64,000 bases of DNA, taken from assembly GCF_017309385.1 (NCBI RefSeq), contig NZ_JAFJMJ010000001.1, forward strand, positions 3,286,001 through 3,350,000, written 5' to 3'. Source of the stretch: Amycolatopsis sp. 195334CR. Lineage in GTDB: Bacteria; Actinomycetota; Actinomycetes; Mycobacteriales; Pseudonocardiaceae. Within the stretch, counting starts at the first letter, position 1. The number at the start of each line of letters is the position of its first letter. The translations under genes were made by a program, and so were the position numbers. Positions 1 to 8,591 of this stretch are shown one piece after another. A model generated the notes under the pieces. It was not told where the DNA came from. It did not search any database and worked only from the letters and a program-made list of their open reading frames with translations.

Positions 1-2148
1 GACGGTCCCGGTGGCCTCCGGCTCCGGTTTCGACGCGGCCAGCCACGCCGTCGCCGACGGTGCCACCACGATCGGCCGGTACCGCAGCGAGCCCAGCACG
101 TTCCACGGCACCGCGTACAGCGCCCCGGTCGGCACCAGCACCGCCTCGCGGTCACCGAGGATCTCCAGCAGCGGCCGCATCAGCTGCGCGTCGAGCAGGT
201 CGGCCTCCTTGCGCGCCGACGCCGAGATCGCCTGCAGCAGCGGTTCGGCCAGGTGGTCCGGCGCCATCGCGTTCAGGTCGGCGTGCAGCCGCCGCGTCCG
301 CTCGGCGGCGTCGCGCGCCGAACCCAGCCGGACGATCCGCACCCGGCCGTCGTGCACGACCACCGCGAGCAGTTTGTCGCCGGAGGCCGCGAAGCTGATC
401 AGCACCCGGTCGCCGAGCCTGGCCGCCACGTCCTCGACGGTGGCGACCGGCCGCGGCCGTCCCCAGCGGGTCGCCGCGTGCCAGCCCAGCCGCGTCGCCG
501 CGTGCCGCAGTTCGTTGTAGCGCGCCTGCAACCCGGCCACCGGCCTGCCGTCCAGTTTGGCTTCGCGCAGCGCGTGCCCGACGTGGCGGATTTCCGCTAT
601 CGACTCGACCAGCTGCGTGTTCTCCAGCCCGGACACCTGCTCGTAGCGGTACATCTGCGCCCGCGTGCGCTCCAGCCAGTTGAACAGCTGACGCGCCTCG
701 GTGGCCGACTCACCGCCGTCGAGCACCAGCCGCATCGCCAGATCGCCGAGTTCCTGGCCGTGCAACGCGGTGCCGGAGACCAGTTCCAGCCCGCCCATGC
801 GGTCGCGTGCCTGCCCGAGTTCGGCCAGCCCGGCCCGCGCCTGCGCGAACGCCTTGCGCCGATTTCCCTGTGCCGCCGCCAGTTCCGCTTTGCACAGGCG
901 CAACAGCATGCGGTGTTCGAGCGGGGTGTGTGGTTTCGGCCGCGGCACGCGGCGCAGCAGCTCGCCCGCTTCGTCGACCCGCCCGCGACGCACTTCCAGT
1001 TGTGCCGCAAGGGTTCTCGCCAGTGCGGCGTCCTCGCCGAGGCGCAGGTCGGACAGTCGCGCGGCGAGCTGCCCCGCGGTGGACACCAGCGCCGCGGGCA
1101 CCCGGCCGCTGGACAGCGCGCGCATCGTGTGCACCCGGAGGCCGAGCAGTTCGGCGAGGGTGGCCCAGCCCTCGGTGCCGCGTCGCCGCATCCGGCGCTG
1201 CGCCGAACCCGCGAGCTGTTGCGCGGTGGGCAGATCACCTTCGAGCAGGGCCGCGGCGGCGCGGAACAACTCGGCTTCCCCGAGGTCCTGGCCGACCCGC
1301 TGGCGGCGCATCTGCGGCAGCACCTCGTCCAGGTGCCGCCCGGCCTCGACCGCCAGTCCGGCGCCGAGCAGCGCCTGCGCCTGGTCGATCCGCAGCCGGT
1401 AGAGCATGTCCGGGCCGAGTTCGAGGTAGGCGCGCTCGGCCTCGCCGTAGTGGTGCAGCGCCTGCGGCAGCCTGCCGAGCCGCTTCTCCAGGTCGCCCAG
1501 CATGTGCTGGAGGTAGGCGCTCTTCTGCGGGAAGTCGTACTCGGCGGCCAGTTCGCTCGCGTAGTCCAGGTCCTGCCTGGCTTCGGCGAGCCTGCCGAGG
1601 GTGACGAAGGTGAGCCCGCGGTTGCTCGCCGACGCGACCAGCGCCTCGGTCAGCCGTTCGCGGCTGTCGGCGGTGGCCTCGGCGACCAGGCGGCGGCGGT
1701 GCGCGATCGCCGACTCCATCAGCGGCAGGCTGGCCTCGTCGAAGCCGGCCCTGGAGAGCATGGTGCCGTGGATGTGGTCCATGAAGCCGCGGAGTTCGGT
1801 GCGGACCGGGCCCTCGGGCAGTTCGGTGAGGCGGGGGCGCACGGCGTCGAGGCGGGCGAGGCCGTCGGCGACCGTGCCGAACTCGGCTTCGGAGTAGGCG
1901 AGCCGGATCCACAGCTCGATGTGGAGCGCGAGCCAGCGGGCGCCCTCGGGGGAGATCGTCTCGAGCAGGGCGAGACCGCGCCGGAACAGGCGCATCCCCT
2001 CGCGCTCACGGCCGGCGTGCCGGATCCGCACGGCCGTCTCGTGCAGTTCGGCGACCTGGTCCAGTACCGCTTCGCGGGCACGGGAACGCCGGTGCCGCCG
2101 GGTCGCTCCGGAATCGTTAGGGGCGGCCACCCGACTATCAGACCACAT
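1..2148 (-). CDS. TPR-CHAT domain protein (C-terminus beyond window)
   Basis: An ATG at 2148 opens a frame that stays open to the left edge (716 codons, no stop), so the C-terminus is missing. About the first 560 residues are Ala/Leu/Arg-rich helical hairpins of TPR type. The visible end reads as the start of a CHAT domain (caspase-like HetF-associated peptidase fold): VLVPTGALYAVPWNVLG at about 670-686, then a VVAPSATAW strand. The catalytic His/Cys pair of CHAT domains would lie beyond the window, so activity cannot be judged. The gene lies 64 bp downstream of the tandem-repeat gene on the same strand, so co-transcription is likely. TPR-CHAT proteins of other bacteria act as regulated proteases in conflict or cell-death systems; that role here is inference. 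Confidence 0.85.
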   Translation of the reverse strand, partial: MWSDSRVAAPNDSGATRRHRRSRAREAVLDQVAELHETAVRIRHAGREREGMRLFRRGLALLETISPEGARWLALHIELWIRLAYSEAEFGTVADGLARLDAVRPRLTELPEGPVRTELRGFMDHIHGTMLSRAGFDEASLPLMESAIAHRRRLVAEATADSRERLTEALVASASNRGLTFVTLGRLAEARQDLDYASELAAEYDFPQKSAYLQHMLGDLEKRLGRLPQALHHYGEAERAYLELGPDMLYRLRIDQAQALLGAGLAVEAGRHLDEVLPQMRRQRVGQDLGEAELFRAAAALLEGDLPTAQQLAGSAQRRMRRRGTEGWATLAELLGLRVHTMRALSSGRVPAALVSTAGQLAARLSDLRLGEDAALARTLAAQLEVRRGRVDEAGELLRRVPRPKPHTPLEHRMLLRLCKAELAAAQGNRRKAFAQARAGLAELGQARDRMGGLELVSGTALHGQELGDLAMRLVLDGGESATEARQLFNWLERTRAQMYRYEQVSGLENTQLVESIAEIRHVGHALREAKLDGRPVAGLQARYNELRHAATRLGWHAATRWGRPRPVATVEDVAARLGDRVLISFAASGDKLLAVVVHDGRVRIVRLGSARDAAERTRRLHADLNAMAPDHLAEPLLQAISASARKEADLLDAQLMRPLLEILGDREAVLVPTGALYAVPWNVLGSLRYRPIVVAPSATAWLAASKPEPEATGTV

Positions 2149-2165
2149 GAGGACGCGGGACGAAG

Positions 2166-2196
2166 TCCGCCGGGCGGGGGGATCCCGCCCGGCGGA
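2166..2196 (-). promoter_or_regulatory. 13-bp perfect hairpin between repeat gene and CHAT gene
   Basis: TCCGCCGGGCGGG at 2166-2178 pairs perfectly with 2184-2196 around a 5-nt loop. It sits 16 nt after the repeat-gene stop and 18 nt before the CHAT start. No U-tract follows on the minus strand. It could be a partial terminator, an attenuator, or an mRNA structure that sets the ratio of repeat protein to CHAT protein. Confidence 0.6.
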
Positions 2197-2212
2197 AGCT
2201 ACGGCGATCGCC

Positions 2213-2659
2213 TCAGGACGCGGGGACGCTGGTGTTGCGCGGGCCCTGGGTGGTCGGGTCGGTGCTGGTGTTGCGCGGGCCGTCCGGGGTGGTGTCGGTG
2301 CTCGTGTTCCGGGGGCCCTGCGTGGTCGGGTCGGTGCTCGTGTTGCGGGGACCCTGGGTGGTCGGGTCGGTGGCGGTGTTGCGCGGACCCTGAGTGGTGG
2401 GGTCGACGCTCGTGTTGCGCGGGCCCTGCGTGGTCGGGTTCGTGCTGGTGTTGCGGGGACCCTGGGTGGTGGGGTCGACGCTGGTGTTGCGCGGGCCCTG
2501 CGTCGTCGGGTCGGTGGCGGTGTTGCGCGGGCCCTGGGTGGTCGGGTCGACGCTGGTGTTCCGGGGGCCCTGGGTGGTCGGGTCGGTGCTGGTGTTGCGC
2601 GGACCGTCCGGCGTGGTGTCGTCCGACTCCGGGGCCAACTCCTCCGTGGGCGTGCTCAT
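2213..2659 (-). CDS. small 12-residue tandem-repeat protein upstream of CHAT gene
   Basis: A 148-residue protein. The ATG at 2659 is chosen over an upstream in-frame start because GGGAGGAAACGAAG lies directly before it. Residues 1-18 are acidic (MSTPTEELAPESDDTTPD). Residues 19-138 are ten 12-residue units of consensus GPRNTS(T/V)DPTTQ, and a partial eleventh unit ends the protein in SVPAS. Almost all variation is S/A, T/V and D/N at three positions. There is no hydrophobic core, signal peptide or membrane segment, so it is probably disordered. It belongs to no family I recognise. Lying first in a probable two-gene operon with a TPR-CHAT protein, it could be a substrate, scaffold or regulator of that protein; this is inference. 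Confidence 0.8.
   Translation of the reverse strand: MSTPTEELAPESDDTTPDGPRNTSTDPTTQGPRNTSVDPTTQGPRNTATDPTTQGPRNTSVDPTTQGPRNTSTNPTTQGPRNTSVDPTTQGPRNTATDPTTQGPRNTSTDPTTQGPRNTSTDTTPDGPRNTSTDPTTQGPRNTSVPAS
2216..2605 (-). repeat. 36-bp coding tandem repeat, about 10.8 copies
   Basis: Ten 36-bp units (2246-2605) plus a partial unit encode the GPRNTS(T/V)DPTTQ repeats. The period is exactly 12 codons, with mostly synonymous or conservative differences. Copy number may vary between strains by slippage or recombination. Confidence 0.9.
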
Positions 2660-2680
2660 CTTCGTTTCCTCCCTCGTGAA

Positions 2681-2698
2681 TGCGCCGGCACCGGCGCA
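2681..2698 (-). promoter_or_regulatory. 8-bp inverted repeat in the leader of the repeat gene
   Basis: TGCGCCGG-CA-CCGGCGCA is a perfect inverted repeat 22 nt upstream of the repeat-gene start and just before its ribosome binding site. A second inverted repeat, CCAAGG-AA-CCTTGG, lies at 2767-2780. Either could be an operator or a 5'-leader hairpin; no regulator can be named. Confidence 0.35.
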
Positions 2699-2846
2699 AC
2701 CAACCTTTTCCGTACGCCGCAAGCTGATACCAAGATGCGACGCTGGGTGTCCGGATCGGGTTCCCCCCAAGGAACCTTGGCTGAAGGTACCGCACGAATG
2801 GAGGTATGGGAATTACTATGTGCGCAGGCCCTTTTCTGTATTAGTC

Positions 2847-4298
2847 CTAAAGAGTGATCCCGGTCAGTACCGTCACCTTCTCCTCGGTCAGGTCCGCCAT
2901 CGCCGCCGGAACGCCCTCACGACCGCGTCCCGAGCCCTTGACCCCGCCGTACGGCATCTGGTCCGCGCGGTAGGACGGCACGTCACCGATGATCACGCCG
3001 CCGGTCTCCAGCTCAGCGGAAGCGCGAAAAGCGAGCCCGACATCGCGGGTGAAAACCCCTGCCTGGAGCCCGTATCGAGAATCGTTCACCGCCTCGAACG
3101 CGGCGTCGGCGGAATCCACCACGGAAATCGCGAGCACCGGGCCGAACACTTCTTCCGCCCAGACCTTCGCGTCCCGCGGAACGTCGATCAGCAGCGTCGG
3201 TTCGACGGTCGCGCCGTCCCGGCCGCCACCGGCGAGCACCCGCGCGCCGCCGTCGACCGCCTCGCCGATCCAGGTAACGATTCGCTCCGCCGCCGCTTCG
3301 TCGACCACTGGCCCGACCTCGACCTCGGTGTCGTACGGGTCGCCGGTCCGCAGCGCGCGCACCGCCTCGGTCAGCGCGGGCACGAACTCGTCGGCGACCG
3401 CGCGTTCGACGATCACCCGCTGCACCGCGATGCACGACTGGCCGGCCTGGTAGTTGCCGAAGGTGGCGATCCGCCGCGCGGCCCCGGCGAGGTCCGGCCA
3501 GTCGGCCAGCACCACCGCCGCCGCGTTGCCGCCGAGTTCGAGCACCACGTGCTTGCGCGCGGCCGCGTCGGCGATCGACCAGCCGACCGGACCGGAGCCG
3601 GTGAACGACACCACCGGCAGCCGCGCATCGGCCACCAGCGCCGAGGTTTCGGCATTTCCCAGCGGCAGCACGGAAAACGCGCCGTCCGGCAGATCCGTCT
3701 CGGCCAGGATCTCGCCCAGGATCAAGGCGGACAACGGGGTGCGCGGTGCCGGTTTCACGATGATCGGCGCACCGACCGCGAGCGCCGGGGCGACCTTGTG
3801 CGCCACCAGGTTCAGCGGGAAGTTGAACGGCGCGATGCCCAGCACCGGCCCACGCGGCACGCGCCGGACGAGCGCCAGCCTGCCCTCGCCGCCCTCGTCG
3901 GTGTCCAGCCGCTGCAACTGCCCGTCGAACCGGCGTGCCTCCTCCGCGGCGATCCGGAACACCGAGATCGCCCGCCGCACCTCGACTTCCGACCACTTCA
4001 GCGGTTTGCCGTTCTCCGCGGTGATCACCTCGGCGATCTCCTCGGCGCGTTCGGCGAGCGCGCGTGAGACGTGGTCGAGCACCGCGGCGTGCTGGTGCGC
4101 CGGGCGGCGGCGGAACTCGGCGGCCACCGAGGCCGCCTTCGCCACCGCGCGCTCGACCTGCTCCGGGCCGGGCACCGCGACCGTGGCGACTTCGAGGCCG
4201 TCGAAGGGGTGCGTGACCTCCATCGTGCTCGCGCCCTGTTCGGGCAGCCCGGCGATCCAGGCGGGACGGGGTTCGGGGGTGAATGCTTCCTCGTTCAC
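2847..4298 (-). CDS. NAD(P)-dependent aldehyde dehydrogenase
   Basis: A 483-residue protein of normal aldehyde dehydrogenase length. It carries the PFNFPLN substrate/cofactor motif (157-163), the SFTGS cofactor motif (231-235), the catalytic-base motif ELGGNA with Glu254, and the nucleophile in GQSC with Cys289. It should oxidise an aldehyde to the acid with NAD(P)+ in the cytoplasm. The GTG start at 4298 overlaps the stop of the upstream alcohol dehydrogenase (GTGA), giving translational coupling. A two-step alcohol to aldehyde to acid oxidation is therefore likely; the substrate is unknown. Confidence 0.93.
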   Translation of the reverse strand: MNEEAFTPEPRPAWIAGLPEQGASTMEVTHPFDGLEVATVAVPGPEQVERAVAKAASVAAEFRRRPAHQHAAVLDHVSRALAERAEEIAEVITAENGKPLKWSEVEVRRAISVFRIAAEEARRFDGQLQRLDTDEGGEGRLALVRRVPRGPVLGIAPFNFPLNLVAHKVAPALAVGAPIIVKPAPRTPLSALILGEILAETDLPDGAFSVLPLGNAETSALVADARLPVVSFTGSGPVGWSIADAAARKHVVLELGGNAAAVVLADWPDLAGAARRIATFGNYQAGQSCIAVQRVIVERAVADEFVPALTEAVRALRTGDPYDTEVEVGPVVDEAAAERIVTWIGEAVDGGARVLAGGGRDGATVEPTLLIDVPRDAKVWAEEVFGPVLAISVVDSADAAFEAVNDSRYGLQAGVFTRDVGLAFRASAELETGGVIIGDVPSYRADQMPYGGVKGSGRGREGVPAAMADLTEEKVTVLTGITL

Positions 4299-5320
4299 GC
4301 GACCAGCACCTTCAGCGCCTTGCAGTCGGCCATCGCCTGGTAGGCGGCGGGGACCTCGTCCAGTGGCACGGTCACGTCGAACACCCGGCCGGGTTCGACG
4401 CGGCCGTCGAGCACATCGGGCAGCAGCTGCTCGATGTAGTTCCGCGCGGGCGCGACCCCGCCGGTGACGGTGATGTTGTTGCCGAACACGTACCGCCCGA
4501 TCGGGCCCTCGGTGTACTGCGGCACGCCGACCCGGCTGACCCGCCCGCCGGGGCGCGCCACGCCGATGCCCATCTCGAACGCGGGCCTGGTGCCGACGCA
4601 TTCGAGCACGGTGTGCGTGCCCCCGGTCAGTTCGCGCACCTTCGCGATGCCCTCCTCGCCGCGTTCGGCGACCACGTCGGTCGCGCCGAACTCGCGACCG
4701 AGATCGGTGCGGTCGCGGTGGCGGCCCATCAGCACGATGCGCTCGGCACCCAGGCGCCGCGCGGCCAGCACCGCGCACAGGCCGACCGCGCCGTCGCCGA
4801 TCACAGTCACCGTTGTGCGTTCGCTCACGCCCGCGGTGACCGCGGCGTGGTGCCCGGTGGAGAACACGTCGGACAGGGTCAGCAGCGAGGGCAGCAACGC
4901 GGTGTCCTCACCGACGGGAAGCTTCACCAGCGTGCCGTCCGCCTGCGGCACGCGGACCGCTTCGCCCTGGCCGCCGTCGACCCCGTGCACGCCCCAGTTG
5001 CCGCCGTTGCGGCACGAGGTGTGCAGGCCCTCGCGGCAGAACTCGCAGGTGCCGTCGGAGTAGACGAACGGCGCCACCACCAGGTCACCGGTCTTGACCG
5101 TGGTGACCTCGGCGCCGGTGTCTTCGACGACGCCGAGGAACTCGTGCCCGATCCGCTGCCCCTGCTCGGTGGCCTCACGACTGGCGTAGGGCCACAGGTC
5201 GCTGCCGCAGACGCACGACCGGAGCACCCGCACCACCGCGTCCGACGGCGCGCGGAGCACCGGGTCCGGCACGTCCTCCACGCGCACGTCCCCCGCTCCG
5301 TAGATCAGCGTGGCTCGCAT
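4295..5320 (-). CDS. zinc-dependent alcohol dehydrogenase (MDR family)
   Basis: A 341-residue medium-chain dehydrogenase. Catalytic-zinc ligands are seen in CVCGSD (Cys38) and GHE (His59-Glu60). The structural-zinc lobe shows Cys92, Cys95 and Cys103, with Gly at the usual third Cys position. The Rossmann motif is GDGAVG. ATG 5320 is preceded by GGAAAGGAC. The protein should oxidise an alcohol to an aldehyde with NAD(P)+ and pass it to the coupled aldehyde dehydrogenase. The gene is divergent from guaA across 63 bp, which must hold both promoters. Confidence 0.92.
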   Translation of the reverse strand: MRATLIYGAGDVRVEDVPDPVLRAPSDAVVRVLRSCVCGSDLWPYASREATEQGQRIGHEFLGVVEDTGAEVTTVKTGDLVVAPFVYSDGTCEFCREGLHTSCRNGGNWGVHGVDGGQGEAVRVPQADGTLVKLPVGEDTALLPSLLTLSDVFSTGHHAAVTAGVSERTTVTVIGDGAVGLCAVLAARRLGAERIVLMGRHRDRTDLGREFGATDVVAERGEEGIAKVRELTGGTHTVLECVGTRPAFEMGIGVARPGGRVSRVGVPQYTEGPIGRYVFGNNITVTGGVAPARNYIEQLLPDVLDGRVEPGRVFDVTVPLDEVPAAYQAMADCKALKVLVA

Positions 5321-5383
5321 CCCCGTCCTTTCCTCGAAGTCATCACCTGCGACGATAGTGCGCGAGGAGAAGGAGGTCGGCGA

Positions 5384-6943
5384 GTGAACAGCAGCACCGG
5401 GCCGGTGCTCGTGGTGGACTTCGGGGCGCAGTACGCGCAGCTGATCGCGCGGCGCGTCCGCGAGGCCCAGGTCTACTCCGAGGTGGTACCGCACACCGCC
5501 GCAGTCGACGAGCTGCTGGCGAAGAACCCGTCCGCGATCATCCTTTCGGGTGGACCGTCCAGTGTGTACGAAGAGGGCGCGCCCGCGATGGACCCGGCGC
5601 TGGTCGAGGCGGGCGTGCCGGTGTTCGGCATCTGCTACGGCTTCCAGCTGCTGGCCAGGGCGCTCGGCGGCACGGTGGAGGCGACCGGCGCCCGCGAGTA
5701 CGGCCGCACCGAGGTCAAGGTCAGCGGCGACGGCGGCGGCGTCCTGCACGCCGAACTGCCCGCGCGGCACCCCGCGTGGATGAGCCACGGCGACAGCGTG
5801 ACCAAGGCACCGGACGGCGCGGTGGTCACCGCGACCTCCGAGGGCGCGCCGGTGGCCGGGTTCGAGGACACCGAACGCCGCATCGCCGGGGTGCAGTACC
5901 ACCCCGAGGTCGGGCACTCCCCGCACGGGCAGGAGGTGCTGCGCCGGTTCCTGCACGAGATCGCCGGTATCCGTCCACAGTGGACCACGGCGTCCATTGT
6001 GGAGGAGCAGGTGGCGGCGATCGCCGCGCAGGTCGGCGACGGCCGGGCGATCTGCGGGCTGTCCGGCGGGGTGGACTCGGCGGTGGCCGCGGCACTGGTG
6101 CAGCGCGCCATCGGCGACCGGCTCACCTGCGTGTTCGTCGACCACGGCCTGCTGCGCTCGGGCGAGCGCACCCAGGTGGAACGGGACTTCGTCGCGGCCA
6201 CCGGGGTCAACCTGGTCACCGTGGACGCGCGCGAGCGGTTCATGGACGCGCTCGCCGGGGTCACCGATCCCGAGCAGAAGCGCAAGATCATCGGCCGCGA
6301 GTTCATCCGCGTGTTCGAGCAGGCCGAGCGCGACCTCAAGGCGGAGGGCGACTACCGGTTCCTGGTGCAGGGCACGCTCTACCCGGACGTGGTCGAGTCC
6401 GGCGGCGGCGCGGGCACCTCGAACATCAAGAGCCACCACAACGTCGGTGGCCTGCCCGACGACCTGGCCTTCGAACTGGTCGAGCCGCTGCGGTCGCTGT
6501 TCAAGGACGAGGTGCGCCGGGTCGGGCTGGAGCTGGGCCTGCCGGAGACGATCGTGCACCGGCAGCCGTTCCCCGGGCCGGGACTGGGCATCCGGATCAT
6601 CGGCGAGGTCACCCCGGACCGGCTGGCCACCCTCCGCGCGGCCGACGCGATCGCGCGCGAGGAGCTGACCGCGGCCGGGATGGACCGCGACATCTGGCAG
6701 TGCCCGGTGGTGCTGCTGGCCGACGTGCGCAGCGTCGGCGTGCAGGGCGACGGCCGGACCTACGGGCACCCGGTGGTGCTGCGGCCGGTGTCCAGCGAGG
6801 ACGCGATGACCGCGGACTGGACCCGACTGCCCTACGAGGTGCTGGAGCGCATCTCCACCCGGATCACCAACGAGGTGGCCGAGGTGAACCGCGTGGTGCT
6901 GGACGTGACCAGCAAGCCGCCGGGCACGATCGAGTGGGAATAG
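5384..6943 (+). CDS. guaA: GMP synthase (glutamine-hydrolysing)
   Basis: A 519-residue two-domain enzyme that converts XMP to GMP using ATP and glutamine, the last step of guanine nucleotide synthesis. The N-terminal class I amidotransferase shows the nucleophile in GICYGFQ (Cys84) and the His/Glu pair in QYHPEVGHS. The ATP-pyrophosphatase domain has the PP-loop [13 protein letters not shown] at about 227. The C-terminal dimerisation domain ends KPPGTIEWE. The GTG start at 5384 follows GAGGAGAAGGAGG closely and begins [20 protein letters not shown] strong terminator follows the stop. Confidence 0.98.
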   Translation: MNSSTGPVLVVDFGAQYAQLIARRVREAQVYSEVVPHTAAVDELLAKNPSAIILSGGPSSVYEEGAPAMDPALVEAGVPVFGICYGFQLLARALGGTVEATGAREYGRTEVKVSGDGGGVLHAELPARHPAWMSHGDSVTKAPDGAVVTATSEGAPVAGFEDTERRIAGVQYHPEVGHSPHGQEVLRRFLHEIAGIRPQWTTASIVEEQVAAIAAQVGDGRAICGLSGGVDSAVAAALVQRAIGDRLTCVFVDHGLLRSGERTQVERDFVAATGVNLVTVDARERFMDALAGVTDPEQKRKIIGREFIRVFEQAERDLKAEGDYRFLVQGTLYPDVVESGGGAGTSNIKSHHNVGGLPDDLAFELVEPLRSLFKDEVRRVGLELGLPETIVHRQPFPGPGLGIRIIGEVTPDRLATLRAADAIAREELTAAGMDRDIWQCPVVLLADVRSVGVQGDGRTYGHPVVLRPVSSEDAMTADWTRLPYEVLERISTRITNEVAEVNRVVLDVTSKPPGTIEWE

Positions 6944-6946
6944 CGG

Positions 6947-6976
6947 AAAGGGCCCCGGATCAGTCCGGGGCCCTTT
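6947..6976. terminator. bidirectional terminator between guaA and the PspC operon
   Basis: AAGGGCCCCGGA at 6948-6959 pairs with TCCGGGGCCCTT at 6964-6975 around a 4-nt loop. Short T-runs flank it on both strands, so it can end guaA (+) and the convergent small membrane gene (-). Confidence 0.85.
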
Positions 6977-6990
6977 TCCGCTTGAGTGGG

Positions 6991-7203
6991 TTATCGCTTC
7001 TTGCCGCTGAACGAAGCACCGAGCAGCAGCAGGCCGATCAGCACCGCGGCGCCGGCGACCAGCCACCGCGGGTCGAAGCCGGGCAGCGGCAGCGCACCGT
7101 CGGTCAGCACGTAGGCGCTGGCGCCGAGGGTGGCGATGCCGAGCAGCAGGGTGAACACGTCGAGCCGGCGCTTCACCGGGGTGGTTTCGGATTCCTCAGC
7201 CAC
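6991..7203 (-). CDS. small two-helix membrane protein downstream of PspC gene
   Basis: A 70-residue protein. A charged N-terminus is followed by two hydrophobic helices (about 17-35 and 47-64) and a basic C-terminus, SGKKR. The start is GTG, overlapping the end of the PspC gene by 8 nt, so the two are coupled. No known family is recognised. Its position suggests a membrane partner of the PspC/LiaF-like protein. Confidence 0.7.
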   Translation of the reverse strand: MAEESETTPVKRRLDVFTLLLGIATLGASAYVLTDGALPLPGFDPRWLVAGAAVLIGLLLLGASFSGKKR

Positions 7204-8464
7204 GGCGCACCTCCACGCTGCCGGTCGACGTGGTCACGGTCAGGTTGTACTGGGGGCCACCGACGCCGTCGTTGCCGTGGTCGGTCACGGTGATCGGCGC
7301 GTTGCCGAGGCCGCTGTGCTCGCGACCGAGGCACTCGATGTCGCCGACCGAGCTCTCGCAGGTGACCTGGACGTCGGCGTCCTCCGGCACGATCACCGTC
7401 GAACTGCCGAGCGTCGAGCGCACGGTGGTGGTCACCGGGGTGCCCTCGGGCAGCTGGGTCAGGTCGAGGTCGATGTTGCCCGCGGTCTGCTGGTAGACCG
7501 GCAGCACCTCGCCCGCCGAGCGCGGCGTCGCGTCGATGTTGCCGACCCCGCCGCCGACCGCGTGGAACGGCACCGCGGTCAGCGCCACCCCGGCGATGGA
7601 CAGCGGCACGGCCAGGCCGATCAGCCCGCGGCCGCCACCGGTGAGCGCACCGGCCACCATGCCGACCCCGAGCACCCCGAGCGTCACGCCGATGATGTGG
7701 GCCGGGCTGAACCACGCCACCCCGGTGAGGCCGAGCGTGGTCAGCACACCCGCGGTGACCAGCGCCACCGCGAAGGTGATCTTGCCGACCGGGGACGAGC
7801 GGCGCCGCGGCACCGGCGGCGGCGGTGGTTCGTCGGCGAGCACCGGAGCCGGGTGGGGATCGGGCAGATCCCAGGCGAACGGCGCCGCCCCGAGCGGATC
7901 CCACTGCGGGGGCGCGTCGGTGCTGCTGGACACGGTGGTACCTCCGTCGGTCATGGTGAAGCCCGCGTCGTGGCCGGGAGCGGGCGGCACGGCGGGACGG
8001 TTGAACTGGCCGCGACTGCGGTGCAGCAGGTACAGCGCGAGCAGGATCAGGCCGAGGCCGAAGAACCCGCCGCCGTCGAACCAGTTGCCGGCGAACGACC
8101 AGGGGATGACGAAGAACAGCGAGCAGGCCAGCACCACGGTGAAGGCCGGGTTCATCGACGTCCGGCCGCGGCCGATCAGGCCCTCGATCGGCGCGACCTC
8201 GTCGTGCTCGTCGGCGAAGAGCAGCCAGCCGATCACGTACAGGCCGATGCCGATGCCGCCGAACACGGTCGCGGCGACCAGCGCCACGCGCACCACCACC
8301 GGGTCGATGCCGTAGCGGTTGCCGATCGCCGCCGCCACACCCGCGACCTTGCGCCCCTGCTTGGGGCGGCGCGGGCGGCTCGCCCAGAAGTCCTTGACGG
8401 TCTCTTCGAAACCGTTGAGCCCCGGCTTCGAAGTTTCCGGCGGCTGCGTCGATGTCCCACTCAT
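7196..8464 (-). CDS. PspC-domain membrane protein with LiaF-like C-terminus
   Basis: A 422-residue protein. A PspC domain lies at about 30-85 (KVAGVAAAIGNRYG...VIGWLLF). Two more hydrophobic helices and a Pro-rich linker (PPPPPVPRRR) follow, then a second membrane block. The extracytoplasmic C-terminus is beta-rich (STVIVPEDADVQVTCESSVGDIECLG) and resembles the toast-rack domain of LiaF-type envelope-stress proteins. PspC proteins sense membrane stress and work with two-component systems. ATG 8464 is used; the gene is divergent from a PspC-histidine kinase, with an inverted repeat between them. Confidence 0.85.
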   Translation of the reverse strand: MSGTSTQPPETSKPGLNGFEETVKDFWASRPRRPKQGRKVAGVAAAIGNRYGIDPVVVRVALVAATVFGGIGIGLYVIGWLLFADEHDEVAPIEGLIGRGRTSMNPAFTVVLACSLFFVIPWSFAGNWFDGGGFFGLGLILLALYLLHRSRGQFNRPAVPPAPGHDAGFTMTDGGTTVSSSTDAPPQWDPLGAAPFAWDLPDPHPAPVLADEPPPPPVPRRRSSPVGKITFAVALVTAGVLTTLGLTGVAWFSPAHIIGVTLGVLGVGMVAGALTGGGRGLIGLAVPLSIAGVALTAVPFHAVGGGVGNIDATPRSAGEVLPVYQQTAGNIDLDLTQLPEGTPVTTTVRSTLGSSTVIVPEDADVQVTCESSVGDIECLGREHSGLGNAPITVTDHGNDGVGGPQYNLTVTTSTGSVEVRRG

Positions 8465-8509
8465 GCCATCGAGAATGCGCTCCGGACCGCCCCGGCACAT
8501 CCGGGAAGT

Positions 8510-8529
8510 CCCCTGAACTTGCTCAGGGG
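8510..8529. promoter_or_regulatory. inverted repeat between divergent PspC genes
   Basis: CCCCTGA (8510-8516) and TCAGGGG (8523-8529) form a perfect dyad with 6-nt spacing, in the 127-bp divergent region. It is a natural candidate for binding by the LuxR-type regulator encoded at 9950; this is inference from position and symmetry. Confidence 0.4.
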
Positions 8530-8591
8530 TGGCGGGACCCGGGTCCACCTCGGGGGTTTCCCTGATGATTCCGGCGCGTCGCCGTGTGACC

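Noticed and set aside
2216..2605. 36-bp repeats as a possible CRISPR array
   Set aside because: Units are contiguous with no spacers and encode an uninterrupted protein repeat with a ribosome binding site.
253..2679. Long plus-strand open frame opposite the CHAT and repeat genes
   Set aside because: It is the antisense of the TPR-CHAT frame; its product is Arg/Gln/Pro-rich without domains, and a real minus-strand protein with a CHAT motif explains the region.
4295..7066. 923-residue minus-strand frame running from the guaA antisense into the alcohol dehydrogenase
   Set aside because: Only the last 341 codons are a real protein; the rest is antisense to guaA, and a well-placed ATG with ribosome binding site starts the dehydrogenase at 5320.
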